The translations under genes and the position numbers were made by a program. From assembly GCA_036702975.1 (NCBI GenBank), contig DATNPX010000020.1, forward strand, positions 238,469-302,468: DNA of 64,000 nt, read 5' to 3'. The stretch comes from DATNPX01 sp036702975. GTDB lineage: Bacteria; Cyanobacteriota; Vampirovibrionia; Obscuribacterales; Obscuribacteraceae. A model generated the notes under the pieces. It made no database searches. It saw only the letters and a program-made list of their open reading frames with translations, and was not told the origin of the DNA. Positions 35,729-44,513 of this stretch are shown one piece after another; position 1 is the first letter of the stretch, and the number at the start of each line of letters is the position of its first letter.

Positions 35729-36117
35729 GCTAGTTGCCTCTCACGAGCTATCGCCTGGGCGACAGCATTCCGAAAACAGTTGTGGTACCGCCTCGACAGC
35801 GGTTGTTGCCAATTTGGATATATTACTTCTCAAATGGCCTCGAACAGTCTAGGTTACACGCTCTAGGCTGTCAATTTACCAAAGCAGACGAATCATTTAA
35901 GGAAAATCGGGATTTTTACGTCTTCTCTGTAGATGCTTGGTTTGAGCGGATCGCAACCAGCTTCCCACTCTGGCACCGAATTATCGAATGTAAACCGGCA
36001 GAAAAATTATTTTCATATCCCCTGCGCAGAGCCCAGGGCATAGCCTTAAACTATGCAGTTATGTTGCTTTCAGGGGAACGGTCGTTGTTGCCCGATCGAT
36101 ATCCGGCAATATTCAGT

Positions 36118-37158
36118 ATGACTACGAGCACACTTACGACAAACTTCTTCGACCCAGTTCTTGCCACCCGGCAGGCGCTTCCGACTAACTTCCTCAGTGC
36201 TGCTGTTCTGAAAAATCGGCTTGCGCACGCCTATCTCCTGGCTGGACGCGCATTTGAAGATGCAGAGCAGATAGCCGTGGAGCTGGCAGCCTTCTTAAAC
36301 TGCACTCGGCGTCAACCGCTCACGCCAGCCAGTACTGGTTTTTCCACCGATCAACTTAGCTGTCTGCTCTACTTCTCCGGCCGCGAATTAGAGAAAGCTG
36401 TTCCGCAATACTGCCAGAGTTGTCGCTGGATTCTGGACAGGAAGCACCCTCAGGCGCTCGTCAAACTTGATAGCGAGGGATCAAAAAGCGGTCGCATCTC
36501 AGTCGATAAAGCCAGGGCTTTGACGGGGGAGCTGGCGAAAGAATCCAGCTACACGCGGGTCATCATCATTGAAGACGCCAATCAGGAGATATTTCATCGG
36601 CCGGCGGCAAACGCCATATTAAAGACGATGGAAAGCCCCCGCACGGCTTGTGTGTTCTGCCTTTTCGCAGTTCGAGAGGAAGAGGTGCTACCGACGGTGG
36701 TGAGTCGCTGTCAGGTAATTCCTACGGTGAGCACAGAGAATCATGTTATATCCATGGGACAGGAGCGGTCGAAAAGCCTGTTGCATGACGCAAGCGTCGA
36801 TCCGGAAAATCAGGATCAGGTAAAGCTTTTTGCCGACATGAAGGAGATTGCTGCCGACCTCAAGCGAGTGTCGAGAACAACTGGTGCCCTCACTTTTATG
36901 GAGGCCGCCCGACGCCTTCAGGATCTTTCCAGCGATGCCGAGCCCTGCTGGTTAATCGATGCTCTAGTCGAAGATGAAATTACCCACAGGGGGCGTAATG
37001 CGATTAAAGACCCAAGGGTATCGAAATATTTGCACAATTTGGTCTCGCTGGCTGAAGACACCAAGTTGCAGATAACTCAGTATGTGGCGGTTAAGTCCGC
37101 CTTGGAATCTTTTTGTCTTTCTTGGTGGCAACTGAAGAATATCTCTCAGGTTTGGTAA
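36118..37158 (+). CDS. holB: DNA polymerase III delta-prime-like subunit
   Basis: A clamp-loader AAA+ protein. ATG 36118 gives 346 residues, the usual HolB length, but the frame is open from 35734 and earlier starts (TTG 36085 with AGGGGA) are possible. It contains LAHAYLLAGRAFEDAEQIAV at the position of the P-loop, without an intact Walker A, which is typical of delta-prime. Then come ISVDKARALTGELAKES, RVIIIEDANQEIFHRPAANA, and LKTMESPRTACVFCLFA, ending with VVSRCQV, the SRC motif. The zinc-binding Cys of the family appears as YCQSCRWIL. It works in loading the sliding clamp. Assignment is good, the exact start is not. Confidence 0.82.
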   Translation: MTTSTLTTNFFDPVLATRQALPTNFLSAAVLKNRLAHAYLLAGRAFEDAEQIAVELAAFLNCTRRQPLTPASTGFSTDQLSCLLYFSGRELEKAVPQYCQSCRWILDRKHPQALVKLDSEGSKSGRISVDKARALTGELAKESSYTRVIIIEDANQEIFHRPAANAILKTMESPRTACVFCLFAVREEEVLPTVVSRCQVIPTVSTENHVISMGQERSKSLLHDASVDPENQDQVKLFADMKEIAADLKRVSRTTGALTFMEAARRLQDLSSDAEPCWLIDALVEDEITHRGRNAIKDPRVSKYLHNLVSLAEDTKLQITQYVAVKSALESFCLSWWQLKNISQVW

Positions 37159-37195
37159 ATTACTTTTATAGAGTGGGCCAAACGGGAGGAAGATC

Positions 37196-38098
37196 GTGTC
37201 GGCTGGAGTTGATTCCAAAGATCAAAACGAGCCTATCTGGAAGGGGTTGGTGTCTTTGCCGGTCGGTCTTGCGATACTGGCCGTGGCTGCTTACGCATTT
37301 ACTATCGTCAACCCCGACAAGGTAACGGCTGTCAATTCGACTCAGAGCGACAAGTCAGTCAAAGATGTATCTTTGCTCGCTGACTCAGTGCTCGAAGAAG
37401 TCGGAAAAACGGCGCCCGAAAAGTTGCTATCGTTAGGCAAAAACGACCAAGCTATCGCTGAAGCCGATAAAGACGTAGCGGCGAAACCATACGACGTTCG
37501 TACTTTGATGAGTGCTGGAAACGTTTACTGTGATGTGCCGGACGGCGACAAAAACAAAGGTGTCATGTACCTGCGCAAAAGCATCGCTCTTTGCCCGCAG
37601 AGCCGGTATGTGCGCCTCAATTTCGCTCGCCACCTTGTTAAGGCGAAGCGATTTGACGAGGCTGTCACGCAGTACGAATTACTAGAAAAGAATGCCCCGG
37701 ATAATTGGACGGCTCCCCGAATGGAGTTGGCAGACGTTTATCTTGTGAAGAATGAGACCGGCAAGGCCGTCGATGAATTGAGAAAGGTCATGCAAACTGA
37801 TACCAAAAATGGTGCAGCGCAAGAGCGTCTCGGTCTAGCGATGGCTCGCAACAACGACGACAAAGAGGGGTTCGAGGAGTTTTCGAAAGGCTTCGCTCTC
37901 AGGCAGGTCGCTAACCAGCTAAATGAGTTGAACGCTTACTTGACGAAATTCGACAACAACAAAGAGAAGGCCGAAACCGACCTGATCAAAGCGGTCAAAG
38001 ACAATCCTGAGAATCGTGACAACGTGATTTTGCTTGGCGAGCTTTATCTCCTGGAGAATAAGACTCAAGCAGCCAAAGATCTTCTCGCCACTAACTAG
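37196..38098 (+). CDS. Membrane-anchored TPR protein
   Basis: A 300-residue protein starting GTG after a strong SD GGGAGGA. One N-terminal TM segment (about residues 21-39, LVSLPVGLAILAVAAYAFTI) anchors it, with a Lys/Asp-rich remainder outside. TPR-like repeats follow: LRKSIALCPQSRYVRLNFAR, FDEAVTQYELLEKNAPDNWT, and AVDELRKVMQTDTKNGAAQE. The final repeat ends LLENKTQAAKDLLATN. It is probably an exported assembly or quality-control scaffold. It follows the delta-prime gene by 37 bp and may be co-transcribed. A CTAG-rich structured region follows its stop. Confidence 0.78.
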   Translation: MSAGVDSKDQNEPIWKGLVSLPVGLAILAVAAYAFTIVNPDKVTAVNSTQSDKSVKDVSLLADSVLEEVGKTAPEKLLSLGKNDQAIAEADKDVAAKPYDVRTLMSAGNVYCDVPDGDKNKGVMYLRKSIALCPQSRYVRLNFARHLVKAKRFDEAVTQYELLEKNAPDNWTAPRMELADVYLVKNETGKAVDELRKVMQTDTKNGAAQERLGLAMARNNDDKEGFEEFSKGFALRQVANQLNELNAYLTKFDNNKEKAETDLIKAVKDNPENRDNVILLGELYLLENKTQAAKDLLATN

Positions 38099-38180
38099 CC
38101 TAGCTAGGATGTCCTGACAAGCGGATCTCTAGCCGAGGCCAGCTCGACTTGTCGCGGCTAGCCAAGACTGAGGCAGTCAG
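38099..38180. other. CTAG-rich convergent intergenic region with pseudoknot topology
   Basis: Between two convergent stops lie the palindrome CCTAGCTAGG (38099-38108) and six CTAG tetramers from 38095 to 38184. Two complementary pairs interleave: GACAAG (38116-38121) with CTTGTC (38148-38153), and CTAGCCG (38129-38135) with CGGCTAG (38155-38161). This is H-type pseudoknot topology. A further small hairpin GACTG-AGG-CAGTC is at 38166-38178. It may be a bidirectional terminator or stabiliser. Confidence 0.5.
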
Positions 38181-39146
38181 CTAGACGCCGACCTTATCTT
38201 TCTCAAGTGCAGCCAGCTGCTCATAAAGCGCTTTCTCTTGCGCGCTCACGGTTGATGGAATGACAATCTTGGCGCGCACCAACTGGTCGCCCTTTGCATC
38301 ACCCTTTAGTTTGGGAAGTCCTCTTCCCCTCAGGCGCAACAAGCGTCCGTTTTGTGTGCCCGCCGGAATGCGAATGCGAACGGTACCATCCAAGGTATTG
38401 ACTGAAGCTTCGCTGCCCAGAACTGCCTGGGCAGGAGACAAAGTTATCTCGCAAACGAGATTGTCGCCTTCAATGCTGAAGTAATCATGCGGCTTGACCT
38501 GTACCTTCAGATAGAGGTCCATCGGTCCGGCCATAGACTTTCCGCCTTCACCTGCCACTCTGACCTTTGAGCCCGCCCGTACTCCGGCTGGAATTTTTAC
38601 CTCCAGCGTGCGCGGTTTCTGACCTGGTTCGGTAATTTGTATGGTCCTGACGGTGCCTGTTGCCAGCTCTTCTACCGTCAATTCGATGCCTAATTCCTGG
38701 TCGCGCCGCTTGCTCTGTGCTCCGGCGCTAGCGCCGGCCGACGCAAAGGGAGAACCGGCTGCTGCTCCGCCAAAATTTTGCCCGAAAAGCATCTCGAAGA
38801 AATCTGAGAATGCCGCTCCGCTGCCGGAGGTGCTTCCTCCTCGACCGAGGTTGCTGAAATCAAAAGTGAAGCCGCCCGCACCGCCACCGAAGTCAGGCGG
38901 TGGCCTGAAGTCGGCACCTGCCTTGTATTGGTTGCCTAGCTGGTCGTACCGCTTGCGTTTATTGGGGTCTTTGAGCACTTCATATGCTTCGCCTATCTCC
39001 TTGAAACGCTCTTCGGAGGCTTTATTGCCCTTGTTGGCATCAGGATGGTGCTGGCGGGCGAGCTTACGGTAAGCAGCTTTGATCTCCTTGTCGGTGGCGG
39101 TTCGGGGGACGCCCAGAACTTCATAGTAATCCTTGAATTTGACCAC
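38181..39146 (-). CDS. CbpA-type DnaJ co-chaperone
   Basis: A 321-residue type II J-protein. The J domain (residues 5-70) has YYEVLGVPRTATDKEIKAAY and HPD at 34-36, which stimulates DnaK ATPase. A Gly/Phe/Ala-rich linker (FGGGAGGFTF and similar) follows. There is no CxxCxGxG zinc domain, so it resembles CbpA rather than DnaJ. The C-terminal substrate-binding domain begins DQELGIELTVEELATG and includes VKIPAGVRAGSKVRVAGEGG and VKVQVKPHDYFSIEGDNLVC. It is probably a cytoplasmic co-chaperone with DnaK, whose gene is not in the window. It converges with the TPR gene. Confidence 0.9.
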   Translation of the reverse strand: MVKFKDYYEVLGVPRTATDKEIKAAYRKLARQHHPDANKGNKASEERFKEIGEAYEVLKDPNKRKRYDQLGNQYKAGADFRPPPDFGGGAGGFTFDFSNLGRGGSTSGSGAAFSDFFEMLFGQNFGGAAAGSPFASAGASAGAQSKRRDQELGIELTVEELATGTVRTIQITEPGQKPRTLEVKIPAGVRAGSKVRVAGEGGKSMAGPMDLYLKVQVKPHDYFSIEGDNLVCEITLSPAQAVLGSEASVNTLDGTVRIRIPAGTQNGRLLRLRGRGLPKLKGDAKGDQLVRAKIVIPSTVSAQEKALYEQLAALEKDKVGV

Positions 39147-39522
39147 CTGCCACTCCTGCTACCTGATAGACCTTACTACTTGCATTGTAGTTAAAAGAAA
39201 ACCCTTAAGACCCGATTCCCATAGAAAAAGCTTAATGCGCTTGTTGCTTGCCGTCAATTTTGGGTGACTCTTTGGTTGAGGTTGGTGGGAGCCCTGAATT
39301 TTTAGACCTCTTCGCAACTGATACCACCGGTAGAGTCAATTTCAGATTCCGAGCAGACAAAACGACAATTTTGCGTAACCCAAAAAGGGGTAACCGATCG
39401 GTGAAAACAGTGTTAGAAAAACTGTATCAGCTCGTCAAGAACTTAGTGACTTGAACAAACGAGAAGGCTAAAATAATCGTGGAAGCTTTTATTCCGCGGT
39501 TTTTAGAAGGAATACAAGCAAA
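39147..39522. other. Intergenic stretch before the tadE leader
   Basis: It holds the dnaJ-like promoter at its left end and the tadE promoter at its right. A 17-codon frame MKTVLEKLYQLVKNL... at 39401-39454 has an AGGGG SD candidate and would make a small amphipathic peptide, but support is weak. No RNA gene or strong hairpin is seen. Confidence 0.45.
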
Positions 39523-39558
39523 ATGCAGGCAAGCGCCACATCAACTCGGTTTATTTAA
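39523..39558 (+). CDS. 11-residue leader peptide overlapping tadE (TAATG)
   Basis: ATG at 39523 opens MQASATSTRFI and stops at TAA 39556-39558. The last A of the stop is the first base of the tadE ATG. AAGGA lies about ten bases before this leader start, whereas tadE itself has no SD. Translation of tadE is therefore likely to depend on termination of the leader. The peptide sequence suggests no function of its own. The arrangement is seen directly; the coupling role is inferred. Confidence 0.55.
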   Translation: MQASATSTRFI

Positions 39559-40043
39559 TGTCCACGGACACTAGGCGACAAGCTAGACCGAATCGGGCTC
39601 AATCATTGGTTGAGCTCCTTGTTGGGTTGGCTTGTCTGATTCCGATTATGTTGGTGATCTTTGACCTGGCGGTGATTCTAATTGCTGTGCAAATGAATGA
39701 CTCAACTTGCCGTGAAGCCGCTCGTGTGGCAGCAGCGGGAAGTCCGACAGACATCCAAACAAGAGCTGGAGCCATCATCAGCAGAGCTAATACTAGAGCT
39801 AAAGGCATGATGCAGAATATTCAGATGATAAGCTGCACGAGCACGACTCCTTCGAACTATTTGTCAAATATCAGCCAGTTCGGTGGTCCAATCTACGGTA
39901 CTGTGACCGTGCAAACTGAAGTTGATGTTTACCCTTTCATTGTGCAGTGGGCTTATGCAGGCAAGTCACCGATGAAGTTCAGGTCTCAACAGTCTTTTCC
40001 GTTCACATACGTGGTGCCAAACACAACTGGTACGGCACCTTAA
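39558..40043 (+). CDS. TadE-like pilus-assembly protein
   Basis: A 161-residue protein with the TadE pattern: a short cytoplasmic N-terminus with RPNRAQSLVELLVGLACLIP and the hydrophobic helix to about residue 45, then NDSTCREAARVAAAG, and an extracytoplasmic part ending SQQSFPFTYVVPN. TadE-type pseudopilins are processed by a prepilin peptidase and help assemble the Tad/Flp pilus, and the QSLVE region is the likely processing site. No other tad genes are next to it. The large protein at 30646 has a similar N-terminus. The start is coupled to a leader ORF. Confidence 0.82.
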   Translation: MSTDTRRQARPNRAQSLVELLVGLACLIPIMLVIFDLAVILIAVQMNDSTCREAARVAAAGSPTDIQTRAGAIISRANTRAKGMMQNIQMISCTSTTPSNYLSNISQFGGPIYGTVTVQTEVDVYPFIVQWAYAGKSPMKFRSQQSFPFTYVVPNTTGTAP

Positions 40044-40184
40044 ACAGAAGTGTGGAATCGGAGATGCTCTGTGAAGGCTGACACAATTGAGTTGCCGTTA
40101 ATTTTAAGCCGCGAGAAATTTTACTAACATGACGTTCATTTGACGAATATTCCAAGAATTTGAAACGTTTGAGAGGAGCCGCAA

Positions 40185-40358
40185 ATGGCGCATGATGACG
40201 ACGATGAGCAAGTGAAGTGTCGGAATGAGTATTGCTACTGTTATGTCAGTGAGGACGAGGAGTATTGCAGTCAAAGGTGCCGGAAAGCAGCGCGCTCTGA
40301 GCGCCCCTCGTCATATCAGTGCAAATGCGATCATGACGACTGTGAAGAAGAAGAGTAA
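40185..40358 (+). CDS. SmtA/BmtA-like metallothionein
   Basis: A 57-residue protein preceded by an excellent SD (GAGAGGAGC, six bases before ATG). It has eight Cys: Cys12, 17, 19, 28, 32, 46, 48 and 53. The motifs KCRNEYCYC, EEYCSQRC, and CKCDHDDC match the order of cyanobacterial SmtA (CxxxxCxC ... YCSxxC ... CxCxHxxC), with His50 as a likely extra ligand. SmtA-type proteins sequester zinc and other metals in the cytoplasm. The N-terminal DDDD and C-terminal EEEE acidic stretches are unusual and could also bind metal. No SmtB-type repressor is nearby. It lies between tadE and the hydrolase gene. Confidence 0.8.
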   Translation: MAHDDDDEQVKCRNEYCYCYVSEDEEYCSQRCRKAARSERPSSYQCKCDHDDCEEEE

Positions 40359-40455
40359 AACTCGAGCCTACTAAGAATTATTTAGAGTTGCCCTGGTTGT
40401 AAGGCGGTACGTGTTAGGATGAGCCGGAGTTCTCTTCCTAGTCTTGGGTCCGTAC

Positions 40456-41295
40456 ATGTTTCGCGATAGATTTTTGACGAGCCTGTTGGTGACAGCAGCC
40501 ATCGCCATGTCTAACATATTCGCTGCAGCGAATGCCTTTCAGACATTTCAATTTAAGAGTGAGCTAACCGGAAAGCGTGACAGCTATGCGTGGGCGAAGC
40601 CATACGTAGCACAGAAGGGCGTGCCTGGTACGTTACTCGTTTACTTCCACGGTCTCGGTCAGGACTACAAAGAGCCGTTTTCGGTCCAAGTTGGCTCTGC
40701 CACCATGGCTGATGCCATTATGATGGAAGAAGCCAGCGTCGCCATTTTGTCTTGTAATTACGGTACGGCATCGTGGGGCAAAGCGGCTGCGCTCAACGAT
40801 ATCTCCAAGAACATAAGAGACGTTCTGCAGGCCTATCCGGCCTTCCGCATCGTTTTGTTCGGAACATCAATGGGTGGCGGTACAGCGATTAATTATGCAG
40901 CGTTAGCTCCCGATGATATCAAGGAAAAAATCACGGGCGTTCTTGCCGTTTATCCATGTGGCGACCTACGCGCTTTGACCAGCAAATCCAATAATCCGGC
41001 TGTAAAACCATCTTTAATGGCAGCGCTCGGCAATCCTGATGCTGATGAGAAACCGTGGATAGAAGCCAGCTGTTTGAACAACATCAAAGATATCAATAAG
41101 AAAGTGAAAGTGGCGGTGCTTACATCTAGCGGTGATACCACAGTGCCACCAGAATTCCAAAAATCAATTGTGAAAGCATTGAAGAAGAACGGCAACAAGG
41201 TGAAGTGGATCACCGTGGATGGTAACCACGGCGTTCCGCCCCGCACGCCACTATTGAGTGGCTTGAGTTTTGCGCTTCACCCGGGCATCAAGTAG
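40456..41295 (+). CDS. Secreted alpha/beta hydrolase
   Basis: A 279-residue exported hydrolase. The signal peptide (FLTSLLVTAAIAMSNIFAAA) ends near NAFQT. The fold signature is complete: LLVYFHGLGQD forms the oxyanion region, and the nucleophile Ser is in FGTSMGGGT (GxSxG). A probable Asp is in LTSSGDTTVPPE and the His in VDGNHGVPP. Homology is to the dienelactone hydrolase/esterase-type clan, and the substrate is unknown. No good SD is present; the ATG at 40456 begins the signal peptide cleanly, with a TTG four codons earlier as the alternative. The last eight bases overlap the convergent aceA end. Confidence 0.78.
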   Translation: MFRDRFLTSLLVTAAIAMSNIFAAANAFQTFQFKSELTGKRDSYAWAKPYVAQKGVPGTLLVYFHGLGQDYKEPFSVQVGSATMADAIMMEEASVAILSCNYGTASWGKAAALNDISKNIRDVLQAYPAFRIVLFGTSMGGGTAINYAALAPDDIKEKITGVLAVYPCGDLRALTSKSNNPAVKPSLMAALGNPDADEKPWIEASCLNNIKDINKKVKVAVLTSSGDTTVPPEFQKSIVKALKKNGNKVKWITVDGNHGVPPRTPLLSGLSFALHPGIK

Positions 41296-42637
41296 AAGCT
41301 GACGACTTCTTTGCCTCAGCTTGCTGGTTTTTTGTTGCCTTCGTTTTTGCCGGTGTTTCGAATTGCTCAGACTCTGTTGATCCGGATACGGCCGAAGTCG
41401 ATGCCAGTCCACCGTTTATGACTGTAAGCACATCGTCGAAATAACCCGTGCCAACCTCTCTTTGATGGCGAACAGCCGTGTAGCCGCTTTTCTCCAGGTT
41501 GAATTCTTCTTCTTGCAAGTTGACGTAGGCTGTCATTCCCATCTGTTCGTAAGCCTGCGAAAGTTTGAACGCGTTGAGATTGACACTGTGCCATCCAGCC
41601 AATGTGATGAACTGGTATTTGTATCCCATCTCTCCAAGACGCTGGTTGAATGACGCGATAGTTTTGTCGTCGAGATTCTTCTTCCAATTGAATGACGGTG
41701 AGCAATTATATGCAAGCAGTTTGCCGGGATGCTCTTTGTGAACGGAGTCGGCAAATTTCCGTGCCTCTTCAATATCCGGAGTTGACGTCTCAAACCACAA
41801 GACATCGGCATATTGCGCGTAAGCAAGTGAACGCGCGATAGCGAAATCAATGCCACACTTTACTTTGAAAAATCCTTCTTCGGTGCGTTCTGCGGTACAG
41901 AACTCTTTGTCTCGTGGATCGATATCTGAAGTCAAAAGTGTTGCACCGACCGCATCTGTTCGAGCAATCAAAATAGTCGGTACGTTACAAATATCGGCAG
42001 CGAGCCTGGCTGCGATTAGAGTTTTTATGAACTGAGACGTTGGCACTAAAACCTTTCCGCCCAGATGCCCGCATTTTTTCTCGGCAGCCAGTTGATCTTC
42101 GAAGTGCACGGCTGCTGCACCAGCTTCGATCATCGATTTCATCAGCTCGAATGCATGCACTGAGGCGCCAAATCCAGCTTCTGCATCGGCAACGATCGGC
42201 AAGTACCAATCGCAAGTTGATTGTCCAGTTTCGCTTCGTTCGATCAAATCGGCACGCATCAATGCATTGTTTATACGTCTTACATGCGCTGGAACGCTGT
42301 TTGAAGGATAAAGACTTTGGTCTGGATATGTTTGCCCTGATAGATTAGCATCGGCTGCCACCTGCCAGCCGCTACAGTATATGGACTTCAATCCGGCCCT
42401 AGCCATCTGTACGGCTTGTGCCCCGGTCGACGCTCCTAGGCTGCGAATGAACGGCTCTTCTTTCATCGATTGCCAGAGACGGTTGGCTCCGTGCTCGGCG
42501 ATGCTATATTTCATCTCGATTGACGGTCTTAGTCTCAAGACGTCCTCGGGGCTGTAGTCGCGATGGATACCTTTCCATCTCGAGTTACTTTGCCAATCTT
42601 GTGCTAATGCCGCAGAGTCACTGTCCTTTCCTTTCAT
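41288..42637 (-). CDS. aceA: Isocitrate lyase
   Basis: A 449-residue glyoxylate-shunt enzyme that splits isocitrate to glyoxylate and succinate. The catalytic signature KKCGH is at residues 187-191 with Cys189. VADAEAGFGA (Mg2+ site), HFEDQLAAE, and the SPSFNWK motif (here NCSPSFNWKKNL) all match. The C-terminal 35 residues are a non-conserved Ala/Lys/Thr tail. ATG 42637 is preceded by AGGTGA. It lies 70 bp after aceB on the same strand, a standard aceB-aceA operon, and allows growth on acetate or fatty acids without losing carbon as CO2. Confidence 0.97.
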   Translation of the reverse strand: MKGKDSDSAALAQDWQSNSRWKGIHRDYSPEDVLRLRPSIEMKYSIAEHGANRLWQSMKEEPFIRSLGASTGAQAVQMARAGLKSIYCSGWQVAADANLSGQTYPDQSLYPSNSVPAHVRRINNALMRADLIERSETGQSTCDWYLPIVADAEAGFGASVHAFELMKSMIEAGAAAVHFEDQLAAEKKCGHLGGKVLVPTSQFIKTLIAARLAADICNVPTILIARTDAVGATLLTSDIDPRDKEFCTAERTEEGFFKVKCGIDFAIARSLAYAQYADVLWFETSTPDIEEARKFADSVHKEHPGKLLAYNCSPSFNWKKNLDDKTIASFNQRLGEMGYKYQFITLAGWHSVNLNAFKLSQAYEQMGMTAYVNLQEEEFNLEKSGYTAVRHQREVGTGYFDDVLTVINGGLASTSAVSGSTESEQFETPAKTKATKNQQAEAKKSSAST

Positions 42638-42707
42638 AAACGTTCACCTGGTGCCTTTGAGAAAGTTCTCAGTTTGTGCGGTCACAGTTCTATGCAACCG
42701 CGAGTGT

Positions 42708-44288
42708 CTAGGTCAGAAGGGCGTAAGCAGGAATCGTGAGAAACTCAGCGAACTCCTCGCTTAACACCAGGGTATCGAGGATCTGCTTAGCCTCTGCAAA
42801 GCGAGCAGGACGCTCCGCACTCAGTTGGGCCGATATTCGATCTGAAACTTCTTTGTAGAGCGTCGCCGTCACCTCACGACCATCACTCAATTTTGCTTTG
42901 TTCTTTATCCATTGCCATAGCTGTGCACGGGAGATCTCCGCAGTGGCAGCGTCTTCCATGAGATTGTGAATCGCTGCGGCACCGGTTCCTTCTAACCAGC
43001 TGTTGATATATTGCAGTGCAACATCAACGTTGTTGTTGATGCCATTCTCGGTTATGGCACCATCTGTGATTTTTACATCAATCAGCTGCGGCGCCTCGAC
43101 GTTCACTTCGTCGCGCAAACGTTCCTTTTGGTTTGGCTTGTCTTGGAAAGCCTCATCAAATACCTTTTTTGCGACGGGGACGAGATCTGGGTGCGCGACC
43201 CAGGTGCCGTCAAAACCAGCATTCACTTCACGCAATTTGTCCTCGGTCACCTTGGCCATGGCCACTCGATTGATCTCTTCATTCTTTCTGCTCGGAATGA
43301 ATGCCGCCATTCCCCCCATTGCGTGCGCTTTTCGCTTGTGGCACGTTTTCACGAGCAAGTCGCAATACGCTTTCATGAATGGTACCGTCATGGATACTTG
43401 CGCGCGGTCGGGCAGCACCATGTCCGCCCGGTCGCTGAACTTTTTGATGACGCTGAAGATGTAGTCCCAACGTCCCGCATTGAGACCGGAGGCGTGTTCT
43501 TTCAGTTCGAAAAGTATCTCCTCCATTTCGAACGCAGCCAGAATCGTCTCCAGCAAAACCGTTGCTCGAATCGTTCCGCGGGGAATTTTTAATTCGTCTT
43601 GCGCAAAGTTGAAGACGTCATTCCAGAGACGAGCTTCCAAATGGTTCTCCATCTTAGGCAAGTAAAAATAGGGACCAGTGCCGCGCCCCAGTAGCTCCTT
43701 GGCATTGTGGAAAAAATACAGTCCGAAGTCGAATAGACTGCCGGATATCTGCTCGTTGCCGACGGTGACATTTTTTTCGTTGAGATGCCAACCGCGTGGA
43801 CGCACCAAGAGCGTCGCAACCTTCTCGTTAAGCTTATAGACCTTGCCTTCAGGCGTGGTCAAGGAGATAGTCCTGCGGACGGTTTCCCACAGATTGATTT
43901 GACCTTCGATAACATTCGCCCAGGTTGGTGAAAGCGAGTCTTCTAGATCAGCCATGAACACATTGGCACCGGAGTTCATTGCATTGATCATCATCTTGCG
44001 CTCAACGGGCCCGGTGATTTCGACCCGCCGGTCTTGCAGGTCGGCAGGGGCCGGACCAACACTCCAGTCGCCTTTTCGCGTGTTTTCTGTCTCGGCTAAG
44101 AAGGTCGGATTCTTTCCCTCGTGCAATTCTTGCTGTCTTTTTACGCGAGCCTTTAGAAGCTCCTGTCGGCGTGGTTCGAACTTGTGATGAAGCTTGCTGA
44201 TAAATTCGAGTGCTTCGGGCGTCAAAATTTGGCTATAGTGGGCAGGCGTTGGACCGTTGATTTTCAGGCCTTCGAGAGTTTTGGTCAT
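42708..44288 (-). CDS. aceB: Malate synthase A
   Basis: A 526-residue malate synthase from ATG 44288; a TTG further out is less likely because the usual N-terminus LEGLKINGPTPAHYSQILTP then starts properly. Diagnostic blocks are NVFMADLEDSLSPTW, LLVRPRGWHLNEKNV, ETILAAFEMEEILFELKEHA, and GRWDYIFSVIKKF, with the acidic/Arg catalytic set of the family. It condenses glyoxylate with acetyl-CoA to malate in the cytoplasm. The length is typical for isoform A. The operon continues into aceA. Confidence 0.97.
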   Translation of the reverse strand: MTKTLEGLKINGPTPAHYSQILTPEALEFISKLHHKFEPRRQELLKARVKRQQELHEGKNPTFLAETENTRKGDWSVGPAPADLQDRRVEITGPVERKMMINAMNSGANVFMADLEDSLSPTWANVIEGQINLWETVRRTISLTTPEGKVYKLNEKVATLLVRPRGWHLNEKNVTVGNEQISGSLFDFGLYFFHNAKELLGRGTGPYFYLPKMENHLEARLWNDVFNFAQDELKIPRGTIRATVLLETILAAFEMEEILFELKEHASGLNAGRWDYIFSVIKKFSDRADMVLPDRAQVSMTVPFMKAYCDLLVKTCHKRKAHAMGGMAAFIPSRKNEEINRVAMAKVTEDKLREVNAGFDGTWVAHPDLVPVAKKVFDEAFQDKPNQKERLRDEVNVEAPQLIDVKITDGAITENGINNNVDVALQYINSWLEGTGAAAIHNLMEDAATAEISRAQLWQWIKNKAKLSDGREVTATLYKEVSDRISAQLSAERPARFAEAKQILDTLVLSEEFAEFLTIPAYALLT

Positions 44289-44513
44289 ATTTTCATCCGG
44301 GCTAGTAAATGACGGATTGAACGTCAATCAGTATATTCAGCTTGACATGTACTTTGCATCTTTGGGGGCACGACTATGGGTAGTGGCACATGAATGTAAT
44401 GTCTTGTTACTTGACATTTTGTTCCCAAATTCCGAAAACAAGGTATTGGCCTAATCTTGGTGCAGAATCACCTGGCTATACGATGTAATTTAGGCTCACC
44501 CAAGACTGTCTCA

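Noticed and set aside
39248..39454. 68-codon frame from a TTG start
   Set aside because: No SD at the TTG and no recognisable protein character except a possible 17-residue end, noted in the intergenic entry.
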